Positions 23,961 through 37,300 of a stretch of 64,000 nucleotides of DNA are shown piece after piece (within the stretch, counting starts at the first letter, position 1; every line of letters starts with the position of its first letter). Source of the DNA: Verpa conica (taxonomy: Eukaryota > Ascomycota > Pezizomycetes > Pezizales > Morchellaceae); the NCBI GenBank assembly GCA_033030425.1, contig JAUFSD010000008.1, positions 1,426,001 through 1,490,000 of the forward strand. Reading direction: 5' to 3'. The translations under genes were made by a program, and so were the position numbers. The notes beneath the pieces are model-generated. The model saw only the letters and a program-made list of their open reading frames with translations, was not told the DNA's origin and ran no database searches.

Positions 23961-26900
23961 GGACAAAATGACAACTTGGCCTTTTACTAAATAACTCAGT
24001 CATAATTAAGCCAAAATAAAAAAATTACTTCCAAGAGCTAAGAGGGTGATAGAGAGACCTAACTAGCTGTACGATGGAGAGTATGTAGTCTGCGAGGCTG
24101 GGGTGCATCATGCCTTGAGGATAGATAAATCTAGAACCTACAATGCCGAGGCCAAGATCAATAACGTATAACTCCAGGCTTATATAAATTAACCCAGCTC
24201 CAGTGTGGAGGCTTGCAGTAACTCGAATCTGGAGATGCCCATAGCCTAGTTAAAAACTATGATAACTACTGACACTTTAATTTAGCTATATATAATAGCA
24301 TAGAGTAACCTAATAGCGCCTAAAAACTGTCCCAATATCCCAAACTAGAAATATTTCTATGCCTCATGATCAAACCCTCAATACATCGGAGCCACCGCTC
24401 TGTCTCTCCTTGAATAGCCCCGTAGACTACTCTGGATACAAACTGGCTCAGCTCGCGAAGGGGAGGGCTCATAAACCTCAAGCCCAGCAGGTAGCCTAAA
24501 CTTAATTAGGTTTTTAGGAATACTAATAGAGATTTTTTAGTGTGATATATACTATATATACGGCCCAAAATCTATGTTCGTATGATGTAAGGCTGTTGAT
24601 TGTGATCAGCCCCTAGATTAGGAAATAGTCCAATATCTAGTTCTTGTACAAGGAAATAATATAAGATACCAGGCTACTTATAGGATATCCGTGATACTTA
24701 CATAAGTAGCCAAATCTCAAATAAGAATTTAAAAGAAATACCACAATGCTTTTCTCTAGCTAGGAGCGGCGAATTTGTCGATAAAAACTCATTTTACCAC
24801 CATATATATATATGCCAGTGACAAGCTAAAGAGCACCGGTAATTAGTTGAAGGCCACTAGCGCTAGGTTTTGATTATTTTAGACCTAATCAAGGGAATAA
24901 TTATGCTAGTATAGGACTCTATAGCAAAAGACATGGGGTATCTATTTATATTACCGCCGGTACGGGCAGTGGTAAACTCAAGTATATAAACGCTAGATTC
25001 CAGCACCTGTAAGTTTTACCTTCGTGCATCGAATCCAGTACTCTATACTTAGATTGGGCACTTTGAATTCGCGTCAACATGGATTTACTAGGTTTATGTG
25101 CTCAAACCTTGAGATGTCAAAGGATACTAGGCCATGTACCAAATTGAAGCACCATACTTACTTTCACTAATATCTAAGCACCTGTCCAATAAATCCATTT
25201 TACCCCAAGTACAGAGTGCCTAATTCAACGAAAATAGCACGTACAGGCTCTAAAATCCAGCGCTTCTATACTTATATGTTATTACCTATGGAAGAGCAAA
25301 TATATCAAAGTTCAATTTCCCAGTACTAGTGATAAAAGTAAGGACCAACAATATATATGCCGGATCGAATATAGTAAAAACCCAGACCTATCTGAAATAC
25401 TATAGTAGTCCACAATTAGCCCACTGCATGGTAAGCTAACACAAATATCCCAGACATATATACCTGTGCCCCCAATTAATCCTAGTCTAGGTCTTACCTT
25501 TCCCTTTAGAGTCGATAACTCAGGATCAAGATGATTATTTCAGGAAAACAGGCCGCTTCAAGTAGCGCTTTATGTATAATAGTGAGCTAGTTATACAACT
25601 GATACAAGTCTTTTTGATTGACAGATATATTCTTATGTCTCATTTAAAAGGAGGAAGATCTTCAATTTTAGACCCTCATAGTATTCCAGGCAGGTGATCC
25701 GGTTTTGTACTGTATTCTAGTGTATATATATGCTTGCCCATATATACCTTTACTATGCATGACAGCTATATAGTTTATATATATAGGTGGGAATATTCTT
25801 TTGACACATTTAATTGAAACTCCATAATTACTAGCATGAAACTAGGTTTTATCCGATTTACGCTTATAGCAATATACATAGATCAATCTGACAGCTAGTA
25901 CATATGGAGCTTTAAATCAAAAGCTTCTGTAGAAACGCTCGGATACCTTAGTTAATAATTCCAATACTGATCGCCCTTCATTATGAATGTTTAATAATAT
26001 AATCAATCTTAGAACCGCACCTATATATTGACCATGAGAGAAAGGTAAATAGAGTAAAATTGTATCCCTTACAACTTTTATCATAAACTAGCCTACAGAA
26101 CTATAGTCTTTTACATGTGACTATAAGAGCCACACCGTTCCAAGAAATCCTTTAACGTTGGTCGACAAAATTAATCCACAGCCACCCCAAGCTAGTGAAT
26201 CATCTCCCCTAAATTAAAATGGAACGGCGCTGGGCCTAGTTTTATCACAGTAAACCAAATATAAAACTACTTGGTGCCGGGTTTTCGAAGTCTTCCACCA
26301 ATCAAGCCATAAAATAGTACGTAACTATAACTGCATCTGTATTAAACATAGAATCTCAGAGGTTCTAATATGTATATTCACTCTAGTTCTAATTAGTAAA
26401 TTATATATAGCTATATATTAAAATAGTAAAGAATCTAACTTCCCTATATATATATATAGCTATATACTAAAATAGTAAAGAATCTAACTTCCCTATATAT
26501 ATATAGCCAAATTAGTATAGAAGTATATAGAACTAGACTTGGGGGTGGCTGATCGATCGATGTGGAGGAAGTTTATGAGAAAGAAGTCAACAGCAGTGAG
26601 AATTATATTAGGAGAGGAGACAAGATGAGAGATGAAGAGAGAAACGCAGGTGGAGAGTGGGGATTCATGGGGGGGCTATACATGGGAAGGCCTACAGGAA
26701 GAAGACGAGGAAGAAGACATAGAAGACGTAGAATGATAGATTTATTATGTTTTGAATATTTTTGGTTACGAGCTTTTTTTTTGTTTTTTGCTGCGTTCCC
26801 AAGATAGAGAGTGTGTTCCGAGCTAGTGCCATAGCTCTTAATTAGGCTTCATGTACTTATGATTCATTCATTCAGTATATTTCGATCAGTCAAAACTTCA

Positions 26901-27382
26901 AATTTAGCTAGAAATACTAGATGTCAGCACTTGTACATGAAATTTGCATTGAGGTTGGCATCTAAACGTATAATTTTCACTGAGGCCAGTACTTTAAACT
27001 TGACTTTACCACTAGTGGTAAAATAAAGTCCAATAAATCACGGCCAGTGCATACAGTGACAAATAGAGGCCATATTTCCCCACCTTATTATATATATAGT
27101 CAACTTTAACATGCTGACATCAGTGAAAATTAAACTATATGTTCAGATATTCCATTATTTCTAAATTAACCTAAACTTCTATACTATATATGGCCAGCGG
27201 CAAATAATATAAGCTTTTGACCGATTTATACTTCCATAATTAATTTACTAGCCTATATATATATTTACCCTTATATATATATATATTACATGCGCTTTAT
27301 TCATTTTACCTTAAACAAAACATACAAAAACTATCGAGACAATCTGTTGAATAAAGGGGCAAGTCCATACCTCAATTAAGTC
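23961..27382. other. AT-rich gene-free DNA
   Basis: This is dominated by TATATA tracts and short decayed repeats. A purine-rich patch at 26562-26740 encodes only a low-complexity Arg/Glu-rich frame, which I do not accept as a gene. No coding or RNA gene is seen. Confidence 0.45.
26408..26505. repeat. 49-bp tandem duplication
   Basis: The block containing TAGTAAAGAATCTAACTTCC occurs twice with a 49-bp period. The copies are nearly identical, differ at one base (TATTAAAA against TACTAAAA), and are separated by TATATA tracts. The match suggests a recent duplication, perhaps by slippage or by a tandem footprint. Confidence 0.8.
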
Positions 27383-27793
27383 ATATATATGTTCTGGCCC
27401 GTTGGGGGGACGTGCCCGTTGGGGGGACGTGCCCGTTGGGGGGACGTCCCCTCAACGGGCCAACCTGTTGGAGGGACGTCTTCTATATGGGCCAGCCTAC
27501 GTCCCCTGTATGGGTAACAACATAAAAAAACCCCTGGCTACAAAAAAACACTCAGAACAAAGCTTCCATCCTCCTACAAGTTTAATAAAGCATAGTATAA
27601 AATCCAAAAAAATCACAAATATAGTTCAAGATAGATTTATATTTTCTAGCTATTATTCTTATTCTTTTGAGTGTCCCTGTATTAATTAGGCTATACTTTG
27701 TTGGCCTGCCCATGAGTGTCCCTCCAACGAGTAGAGCACCTAACAGATTGCCCGTTGAGGGGACGTCCCCCCAACGGGCCAGAACATATATAT
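27383..27793. mobile_element. GC-ended TIR element, copy 2, with 17-bp repeats
   Basis: The ends are the same as in the 22982 element. Near the left end the unit CCCGTTGGGGGGACGTG occurs twice in tandem, followed by a third, variant copy that runs into CCCCTCAACGGGCC. The element is about 410 bp. It is shorter than copy 1 because part of the inner palindromic block is missing. The AT-rich core aligns with that of copy 1. Confidence 0.87.
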
Positions 27794-28600
27794 AATGTGT
27801 GCATGTGGCGCTATATATATATATCTAGGTAGTATACTGAAAACCAATACCTCAACCCAATTACAAAGCCTCGATCTAGTCAATCCACGGTTCCCTAGAC
27901 CCTATTTAATCCAAGCCCATAACTAGTCAAGAACTCTATTTATTTCCTCTTAGTTTTCATATACAAGAGCATCCCGTAAGATGCTATTATGAACTTCAAA
28001 TACAGAAGCCTAGACAAAAGTGAAAGCTTCTACACTTTTATAAATCAGGGTGGCTCCATGTACTTATAATTAATTCATTCATATAAATTAGGGTCCAAGC
28101 GTTGTGGGCTGTCTCGTGTCACTAAAAGAAGGTTGCAACTAAAATCGATGATGAAACAATATGTTCATCAAGAAAAGGGAAGACAACTATTTTCTGATGA
28201 TAACTGAACCAAGAGGAACACTATTATCTAAAAGAGGAGAGGGTTGTGTAATCCTCGTAGGGGACAGGTGTCACACTTGACTATGCCACTTGGCCTTCGT
28301 TACTAGCATGTGCCACAGCGTGCGTCTTACAAGTTCTGGCTTTAGTCATAGCTATAGCTACACTAGCTTGAAAACTAACTATAACAATAAACTTCTAAAT
28401 AGCGTGTTCTAGATAGAGTGGCTGCCCTTACCTAATAGAATTCCCAAGTACGTATATATGCTCCTTGAGACCAATCCTTTGCAATTGAGGTGCGGTAGAT
28501 TATTCGGATAAATATGTACGTATACGTAGTATTGGGTCGGCTGTTTCTCGGCAAATTCTAGTGCATTGGCGATCGCTTAGATGTACATGAAGCGGATATA
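27794..28600. other. Gene-free DNA
   Basis: No protein-like frame is present. The sequence CATGTACTTATAATTAATTCATTC near 28058 resembles ones near 26855 and, inverted, near 54930. These may be the edges of a dispersed repeat, but the element itself is not defined. Confidence 0.4.
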
Positions 28601-28784
28601 CAGTTGCACCTCGCTATAAGAAACGCCAAGAACTCAGCCGATTTCGTTTCTTATAGCAAGTTTTCCAAAGATATCCCTTATAGCAAGGGTAAATTTGGTG
28701 TAGAAAAATCAGAATTGACCTGGAAAAGGTTTCTTACAGCAAGGTTTTTCTTATAACGAGGTTTCTTATAGCGAGGTGTGACTG
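28601..28784. mobile_element. pogo-like MITE, CAGT..CCTCGCTATAAGAAAC ends
   Basis: This is a 184-bp element with TA at 28599-28600 and 28785-28786. It starts CAGTTGCACCTCGCTATAAG and ends with the near complement CTTATAGCGAGGTGTGACTG. A CAGT start followed by CCTCGCTATAA is typical of pogo/Tigger-like Tc1-mariner termini (from memory). Inside are three more partial copies of TTATAGCAAG. No transposase frame is present. Confidence 0.85.
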
Positions 28785-28786
28785 TA

Positions 28787-31139
28787 TATCGCACCTGCAT
28801 ATATTAGTCTATCGGCTTATGCAATGGATAATGTATTCGAAGTACCGGCAGTAATCTAGAGCATTTAGAAAAACCCAGATATGCCTTCTAGTAGTAAAAA
28901 CTTCTTGTTCAGCCTACCTAGTATAGCACATCCACAACTTTACTACTTGCACTTCCATGCCCATATACGCATGCTACTGACAAAGTTACAAGGCTAAGGC
29001 TAACATAGATCGTCATGTTTTAGGCTGGGTAAAAAGCTCTTCCTAGTAACGCTACCGTACTGCATGACCTAACTATATGTTATAGAAATCCAAACTAGAC
29101 TTTGCTGCCACAGACGAAACATTCTAGGAAAATCTGGAGCTATAATACTAGGTCATTGGTATATTTCCTTCTCCCTAGTCAACTTCCCTACCAGTTGCAA
29201 ATCAGCTACACGCGTTCAGAACCCTGTAGTACTTATATATATACCGCATTCTAATCACTTCGCACTATTCAAGATAGCTTCAGGAGCCATCCCCCGAATA
29301 ATAATTCTATAGAGGGGTCTAGACTAGAATAGAAATAACTAGGAATGTAGCTTTGCGCTCTGGCCCTACAGCGCGCGAAAGATTACTATACACCTCCGAC
29401 CAGAACCCGGAGAGCAGACGCTAGGGACCCGGGCCGCAGAGAATCTCACAACCTTAGCTACGCGAACACTTACTTTACTCGACTAATCAGGCCGTTACGA
29501 ATACGAGTATCTTTATGTATGCAAAGGTGGTATCACTCGTTTGTATGTGTTGAACCATGATTGTTTGCCCTCGAAATACATGGAAAGGTTTATGTACATT
29601 TACAGGTTACATTTAATCGCTTAAAAGGCCCATCAAAAAAATCCTGTACCCGCCCACTTCTTAATGCGGCATTAATTAAACGTAGTATAGTTAATACCTA
29701 CTTCGCATGTCTTAGTCACGTGCCTATACACCTTGCAGACTCCTACCAGTTAAGCGACAACAAGAGATTAACACCCGCGAAATAAAGTGGTATAACGAAG
29801 AGAGATATAAATTTATTAGCAATTATATTAGAAGGTATGAAGATAGTATATTGTTTGTCAGTGACCCATAAAACAGATAAACCCACCGTGCCATCCATCA
29901 TCATGATGATGGATAGGTGAAGTGTGATCACACTTCACCCCTAATTAATAGTACCTAGAGCACCACGCCGAAAGCGAACCCCATAATTATAAGCAACAAG
30001 CCCATATTCCTTTAAGAGCATATCTATTACATCTATAGCCTTGGTTTAATAACGTTAGAGTAGCCTAACCTCTCTTAGAGATATTCCCTAACTCTAGATA
30101 TAGATCTCTAGAGACCAATGTGACATCCAGCCAGTCATCAGGACTCTACTAGGTCGAATCATCCAGCTCTGATAACCCTGAACCCGATGAAATATACAAA
30201 ACAACTATAAAGCCTATAATATAGGATCAAAGAGCACCACAGGCTTATCTTTTAGCGCCATCCCACTCGTAATGCTAAGATACATTTTGATATGGGTTAC
30301 ATAAGATCCAGATACCCCTTCGAACACTATATTATAGTTAAAGATCTTTGAAGAAAAGGCTATTCTTCTCACTACTACATTAGATTCTAGTAACCCATCA
30401 TTCCTTATACTTATTATTATGAACCTTAGCCTCGTAAGGATCAGCCCCACATCATAGTCCCATACCAAACCCGAGCGCTTCAACTAAAAGAACTTCAATA
30501 CATTACTCACCTTGTCTAGAAATACATAGATCTTAGCTAAAAGAGTAGAAAAGAGTACAAAGCTAGAAAAGGTCGACGAAGGGTTAATGATACCTGAATT
30601 TACATGAGAATACGTCCTATTAGACTAATGAGAGGTAAGTAAATTAAGGAAGGATACGATCGTAAGCGCTGACGCAAGCTCCTTCAGAAAGTGGAGAAGC
30701 CACGATATCTATTGCTATTTCTATCGCTGGGACCTAGTCGTAGTATCATGCCAGTAGAAGTGGTACGCAATGAATGGGGGTTCTATACACTCAAGTCCAT
30801 GAACAACTCTTGAGTAGCTAACACTCGGACTTTTCTGGCTTACCCTACTAGTAGTGCTGTAGTCTAAGTCTCATTCACCCTCGGCCACACAGTTCTCATA
30901 GCCCCCTCTAAAGATACGCAAACCCTGCCACCAAAGGCCATTCACATGCCAACGCGGCTGCACAGCTACCCGAGATGCATATGAAAGAGTCCCGCATTTC
31001 ATTTAATTATATCTGCTCTTGTGTAGCAGGCATCTTTCGCGAGAAACCCCCGGCTATGATTATCTCTAGGATGCAGGATATACTATCATTAACTTCTAGA
31101 GATAAATGCGTATATATTTCCAGCCAATCAGAGTGTAGT
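28787..31139. other. Gene-free DNA containing paired palindromes
   Basis: No gene can be supported. A minus-strand open frame at 30214-30483 has no family signature. The striking structure is the palindrome pair at 29893-29939, listed separately. Confidence 0.45.
29893..29939. repeat. Two abutting perfect palindromes
   Basis: Positions 29893-29914 form a 22-bp perfect palindrome centred on CATG, with ATCCATCAT and its complement as arms. Positions 29916-29939 form a 24-bp perfect palindrome centred on TGATCA, with GGTGAAGTG and its complement as arms. One base separates them. The second is followed by CCCTAATT. Both could form cruciforms or serve as protein-binding or transposon-terminal hairpins. 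Confidence 0.9.
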
Positions 31140-31149
31140 CACCAAGCAT

Positions 31150-31385
31150 GTCCGGAATACGGTGCAGGGATTACCATGTCTTACCCTCAGTCACATTCTA
31201 TGCAATGTGCCTTACAGGGTGTTTTTCCTTGAGCACATACTCCCTAATTCAAGCAGTCTTTAGCACCTCGCCGATTTCGCCCTGACATAGAATAAATTCA
31301 ATGACACACTTACAAAGTGGCCCCGTAGGAAAGACATGGCACTCTCCATTACAGTACCCTGAAAGCGCTTAATTAATGAATACGA
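31150..31385. mobile_element. Decayed MITE family C copy
   Basis: The left side, TCCGGAATACGGTGCAGGG then ACCATGTCTTACC, and the right side, GGAAAGACATGGCACTC then CAGTACCCTGAAAGCGCTT, follow the two arms of the complete element at 21659-21896 at similar spacing. The outer termini are eroded. Confidence 0.5.
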
Positions 31386-34300
31386 ATAGTTAGAAAACAT
31401 TTCGTATGATATTAGGATAAACAAGGATAACTAGTACTTGATCTTCTATAGAAATAATTAAGGGACAAGAGTATTCGCGAAGTGAGAAACCATTATTAAT
31501 TATTGCCATCTTTATAGAGTGCTGTGAATAGCAAAATATTATCTAGACGTTGACTTATTAATTAGTTGCTATAAGTTCTTTAGCATATGCATGTTACCAA
31601 TCCAAGACAAGATATAATCATAGAGTAGACATTTTATAATTAATTAGTTGGAATAATTGTGCGGCAATTCTCGTTACCGGACCATGCTCGATCGATCGTC
31701 AGCGTTATAACGTGCCAAGATGTATATATAGATCTTTACAATCCTACAAATAATCTTTTAACCTACGAGTACTTATTATATTGGGAAACTATTTAATAGA
31801 ATATGTGGGGATACAAGAGTTAAGTAGGGCCTCAAGTATACCTTAAAATAACGAGGCCGGCCGAGCGCGATAGTGAAAACGGCAGAAGGAGGGGTGAGAA
31901 ACCAGCAAAAACCCTAAAGCCGATACGAGACTCGATTTCTAGGAGTAATATGATACGGTAGGTAGTTGTGGGGGCCTAGCATAGATATATTTTGAGGCTT
32001 AATAAAATTACACAACCCCAGGGATACCTAAATTATAAACTCACATTAGCTAATAAAATATCAGATCAGGTCGACTCATAAAAAAATTAAATGACTCTTC
32101 TTATAAGTCGTATGTCGTTCTCTATCACTTCTCTTATTATTCTTTCAGTACCGAGATTAAAAAATTACATGCATATTAATTAGATATTTAGAGATCCCAT
32201 GCATTGCCACGACCTAACAGCCAAGATACGTACAGACACTAGACTATATATATCGTAATACGACCACTCCAGCCTGATTTTGAGAGCTAGCCTAAGAGAT
32301 GTAGAGAGCTTTTATTTGCTAGCTAGGTACAACCAATCCAATAAAAATATGAGTAGCACCCAAGAAGTCTAGGGTCTTCCAAAGGGCGATGAGAACTTGT
32401 ATATTCTTTTTAGTGGCATAAATATACCAAGGATTGGCCTACACAGAAGCTAGGTAAATATTGTAATCGGTATTCATCCCTAACCCTAAGGCAGATAGGC
32501 TAACCAAAAACGAACTTAACCACATCCACCCCATACTAGTAAACCTACCACAATTAACCTCACTCTCCAGGAGCTCTCTTGAAAATTAGTTTACTTTTGC
32601 GAAAACTTCCGACAAGCGCCAAGTATCCAAAGGGGGTTGTGTTGCAGACTGTCATTTCAACTGCCATCTAGAGGAACCGAGAGGTACTTCTGCCGCTATC
32701 TCCAGGTACATCATCCTCGTAAGTGGTAGGTAATATACCCTAGTAACACACTCACAGCTGTGAAGCACAAAGCATAGATCTCGCCGACCTACATGTCTAG
32801 AGTACTGAATCCTAGGAAGATTAACTCGGATTCGATGCGAGATCTGGAAAATTTATCCTTTCGGCAGACAAAAACGGGTACCTACTTCTTCCTATGCTTA
32901 TCCAGACTTCACCCGAGTGGTGAATATACAATACATAGGGTACCACTACACCACAATTAACTGCACAATCTCAGGAGTTGACTAGGCACAAGTGCTGAAT
33001 GAAGCTTGGAGCACGGAGCACGGAGCAGGAAAAACTAGGACATGCAAGTGTAAACTTGACCAACCAAACGGCGGATGCGCTAGGTTGGAGTTAATCAAAA
33101 ACCCTTGTCAGCAGTTAGAAGGTATGGTCAAATTCTTCTTTGACTCGTACATTTACGATGGGAGTACAGCCCACAATCATACGCACGTCAAAATTCCCCT
33201 CATGAAAAAAAATAAACTAAAAATCTGGGGAAAATGGATCCAGATCTGCCCCAGTTTTGTGGTCCCGAGATGACCCACCGTTGCATGTACAACTAGGGTT
33301 GACTACTAAATAACTAGCCAATTCCGTTACACTCTTGCCTTGTAATTACAATCAGGCACAATTAGAACAGGAAAAAAAACAAAGAAAGCATCACGATTTG
33401 GTCCACATAAAAAGCGCACCCACGGTATGCGGTTGACGTTCCCGTTCGGTTCGGCGCACTTTAGTAACCTATATACTCTACTCCGCACAAGCAGGCGCTC
33501 CTGCTAGTCCTGGTCCTGCAAAGATTTCTTGATGAAGGCATGGGTCCCGCTAGAGTGCGAGACTCTCATGCTTACATATAATTGGAACCCCTTCAGAATG
33601 GACAAAGCCAAGATTCTCAGGCTGCCTCACCTCTCGATGACTACCGATCGTTTTCTTATTTTTATTATTCTTGACTTCTCTAGAACATGGGCTGAAACTG
33701 AACCTTTGAGCTATTAAACTTATGAGCACAAATAATAGGCGTTACGATTCTCCAAGGGTTCGTATTGGTAGGTAATTAGCCGCATACCCTACAGAACACC
33801 TAGGCCTGCAAAGAATGATCGATCCAATCGCGCCTAAACACGCAAGTTCACGAGTTTGTTGAACACTAATGTGCAAATCTACCTATAGTTAGATATACTC
33901 GATCTATGATGGGGAAAGCAAAAGATAGCTATATAGATTACCAAAACGCTCCAAGTAGTAAGCGATTTTTTTACTGGAGTGAGTTTGTCTCAGTTTTGTA
34001 AAAATAAAATAAAAAGGGTCCTTGAGTCCGGATACCAGAGGCATTAATTTGTGAAACTCGCCAAAGGCCGATCCCTGGCCCATAGATACTCAGGCCGTGG
34101 CTTACAATTGGATGAAAATTTCGAGCTCTGTAACATTTTGTACCCTATTCTCTCGCCGGTGCGGGACCTTTGGGAACCTTCTTACCCAAGATTTGCTTAA
34201 AGCTTGTGATGTCAGATATGCCAATCGGAGGAGGGGCCAAACTGAAAGCATCAGACCCCAGGCGACGATCACGTTCTGGGGCCTCGGTTAATCGCCTGTG

Positions 34301-37300
34301 ACTCCCCATTTCCAGCACCCTTGCCTGCTATATCTGATCTTCCCACACAGGTCAAAAGGAAAGACGTGCTTTCCCCCCTAGTTAACAGTGCTTCCCAATG
34401 CGCGAAATATCACAAACTGGTTAGAAATCCATGAGACTTTGTTCCTCCTACAGAATGGGTGTTTAAGTTTTCCCAATATCCTGAAATCGAACAATTCCTT
34501 TCTTTTTCCCGTCCAGAACTACTGTTACTCTTCTGCTCCTCCTTTGTTTCTTTTCCATCCTCTCTGGTTCATCCCAAGAGGCGATTGGGTACCCGACTTA
34601 CTCTATTCCATCTTCGTCACATATCACAAACCCCATCCGTGCTACTGTAAACACGTAATTGCAAATCCTCCTAGTCGACTTGCGTTTATGGTGTGTGTAG
34701 CACGGACAGCCCGAAGGGTCGAGCTTCTGTCATCCCATGGAATCAACTTATCCGGCTGGGCTTTTCTCCCAGACCCCTTGTTGAGTTCGCGGCGCACATG
34801 GAGCTCCTTGCAGAAAAAAAAGGGCCTGAGTACCCTACACTGAAAAAGCCTGTTTACATATGCGGTGATCTTCGTCTTGCTGATCCCTAAGAAAGGATGA
34901 AGAAGGACGGACCACCATAAAGGCCTAGTCCGTGAGAGTGTGAGAGGGTTCTCCCTGCCCTGATAATCGAACTATGATCAATCCTCTAGCTCTACGTACA
35001 ATGGGGGGTTTGAAAAATGAGATTTCAAGCCACCAGAGAGAGTGCGTGTATCCTTCGTCGTTGCCGTTGCCCTCATTCTACATGTACCCTCTTCCATAAT
35101 GATAATACATGTACTTATACGTATATACATATACATGTATATTAGGGGAAATTCTATTATACATACATCATCGCCTTGATTCATGTTTACCACAAATCAA
35201 GAAAGTTTCACAGGCATCTCGGTTAGCCCTTTCATTAAAAACGCTCGAACCGAAAGCACTCTAAAATGACCTGTTTCTTCGAAACGTGTATGTCGCCTAA
35301 GTAGTCATGATTAACGTTTCGCATATTTCCCCATCCATCCGGAAGATGACAGCCAGCCAATAGAAGTAACATAATAGGCAGTACTTTCCTGATCATCTCA
35401 TGGTTGCTTCTCTTGGAGTCCCAACATTCAACCTATCTCTCGGTTGAAAATTATCCTGCTGACTTTTCCCACTAGAGCCTCTACATACTTTATGTGTACA
35501 CAGCGTTAGTTTCACAGACAAAGTTTCCTTACACATTGCACAGACAAGGAATCACACCCAGATTTGAGCTGTAAGCAAGCAGGGCCGAGCAGATGAACAT
35601 TCTCCCGCTATATGTGGATAAGTCCAGCCGCACGTTGTGCAAATTCTGGGGTAGTGCCTGAATGCTAAAGTCTAAATACGGTATTTATCTATAGTTTAAA
35701 GCAATAATCGGGATCGGTGCAATATATAATGTAGGCGTTGGTGCTTATAGAGATTCTTACAACACCACCTCTCATTCATATATATCATGGACCCTTTTGC
35801 CAAGTGTGATACCACCTCCTCCCCCCGGCCCGGCCATTACGGGAAAACGGACACCTGCATCCCGTTGCTGCAGATGGGGCTTAATTCCAGGAGCCCCTCT
35901 CGACAAACGTATAGTATGTACAACAGGAAAAACTTTTAGAAACTGATAGTCATTATTGTAAGCATTAGCGTCGGTGAGACATTGCAAGGTTAGTGTTTCG
36001 CACAGATAACTTTATGGGCTAGGTTATCTCGAACCTGGCCCGCATTTCCCAAGTACCAGCGATAGGGGACATTGTGAACGGCCGTTTGGGAACAGCTGAA
36101 GTGTGGTACGATGATTGTTTTGGAGGATTTGAGGAGGGGGGAGAAACGGAAAGGGAGATGTTTTTATATCCTGTTGGTAGAACCGATTGGATGGTAACAT
36201 GCCTTGTTCGCAAGGTACCCGCTCACGTACCCCGACTTTTCTACTTTCTTTTTTCTTTTGAAGCATTTCTCTTTATTGCCAATTTTCATATGCCACACCG
36301 TGTATGAGATTATTCACCGCACACCAACTTCTATCTAGATGCGATGAGGAGCAAAGAATGCATACATAAGAGATATAGGTAAAGTAGACGCCGCGCAAGT
36401 AGTCATTAGCCATAGCAGTGTAGTGGGTTAAGCCACAAGAGAACGTATATTCCCAGTCAAGACCTTGGCATCTAGACCAGGCCGGTAGCTGCAATAGGGC
36501 CCCAATTAGGACGAGCTGCCTCGTGTTGAGCTACAGCCAGAATCTGGGAAGTGCTCTCGTCCATCGTGGGGATCAACTTGGCAACGATGCTGGGAGGGGA
36601 TGGTTACAAAGCGAGAGCGGACGGGGAGGGGAGGGGGACTCCCGAGACAAGGACGAGGGAATACAGCCCGGTATGTAAGTTACAAGAGTGCGATTTCATA
36701 ACTACATGTAATGTACTATACCTCGCGTTGCGGTGCCTCTACAATACGTTTGAGCCACTGCTGCACCGCGCACCATCCATCACTCCTAACTGTTGTATCT
36801 CCCTAGCATTCTACATATCGGGCAAGAGCACAGGCACCATTCCACTCCGTTAGCAGCGAAGCCATCCCTCATCATCGAGCCGGCTAAGCAGGCAGGCAAG
36901 TAGCACTAGCCATCCACCGCTCCTGCGGATGCTCCTCCCCCGTCCCCATCACCTTCTGGCTACACTCTCGCTCTGGCCCTCATCACCATCCTCATCCTCA
37001 CCTCCACCTCCACCCTCATCCCCCATCCTCACCATCATCTACGGTATCACCCATCCCGTCCGGAGTAGACTTCCTGTGGATAGACTGTCATCTGTGTTCA
37101 ATTAGCAGGGAGAGGTGGTGTGCGATCTTAGGCTTGTCTAAAAATAATACCTATTGGTACTTGCGCTCATTACTGCTACTGCTGCTACTCAGTTTTGGTT
37201 GTGGTGTGCTTTCTCTATAGAGGTATTCTATCTAGTTCCATATAGTTCACCACACCACCCCTTCCCATTACAGAATCCTGTCCACCGGACCCGCACTCTC

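Noticed and set aside
26562..26807. Arg/Glu-rich open frame
   Set aside because: It is a purine-rich simple-sequence tract (GAAGA repeats), not a protein-like sequence.
34388..34843. Plus-strand 151-codon open frame
   Set aside because: Composition and lack of any motif, promoter or intron signal make it look like a chance frame in more GC-balanced DNA.
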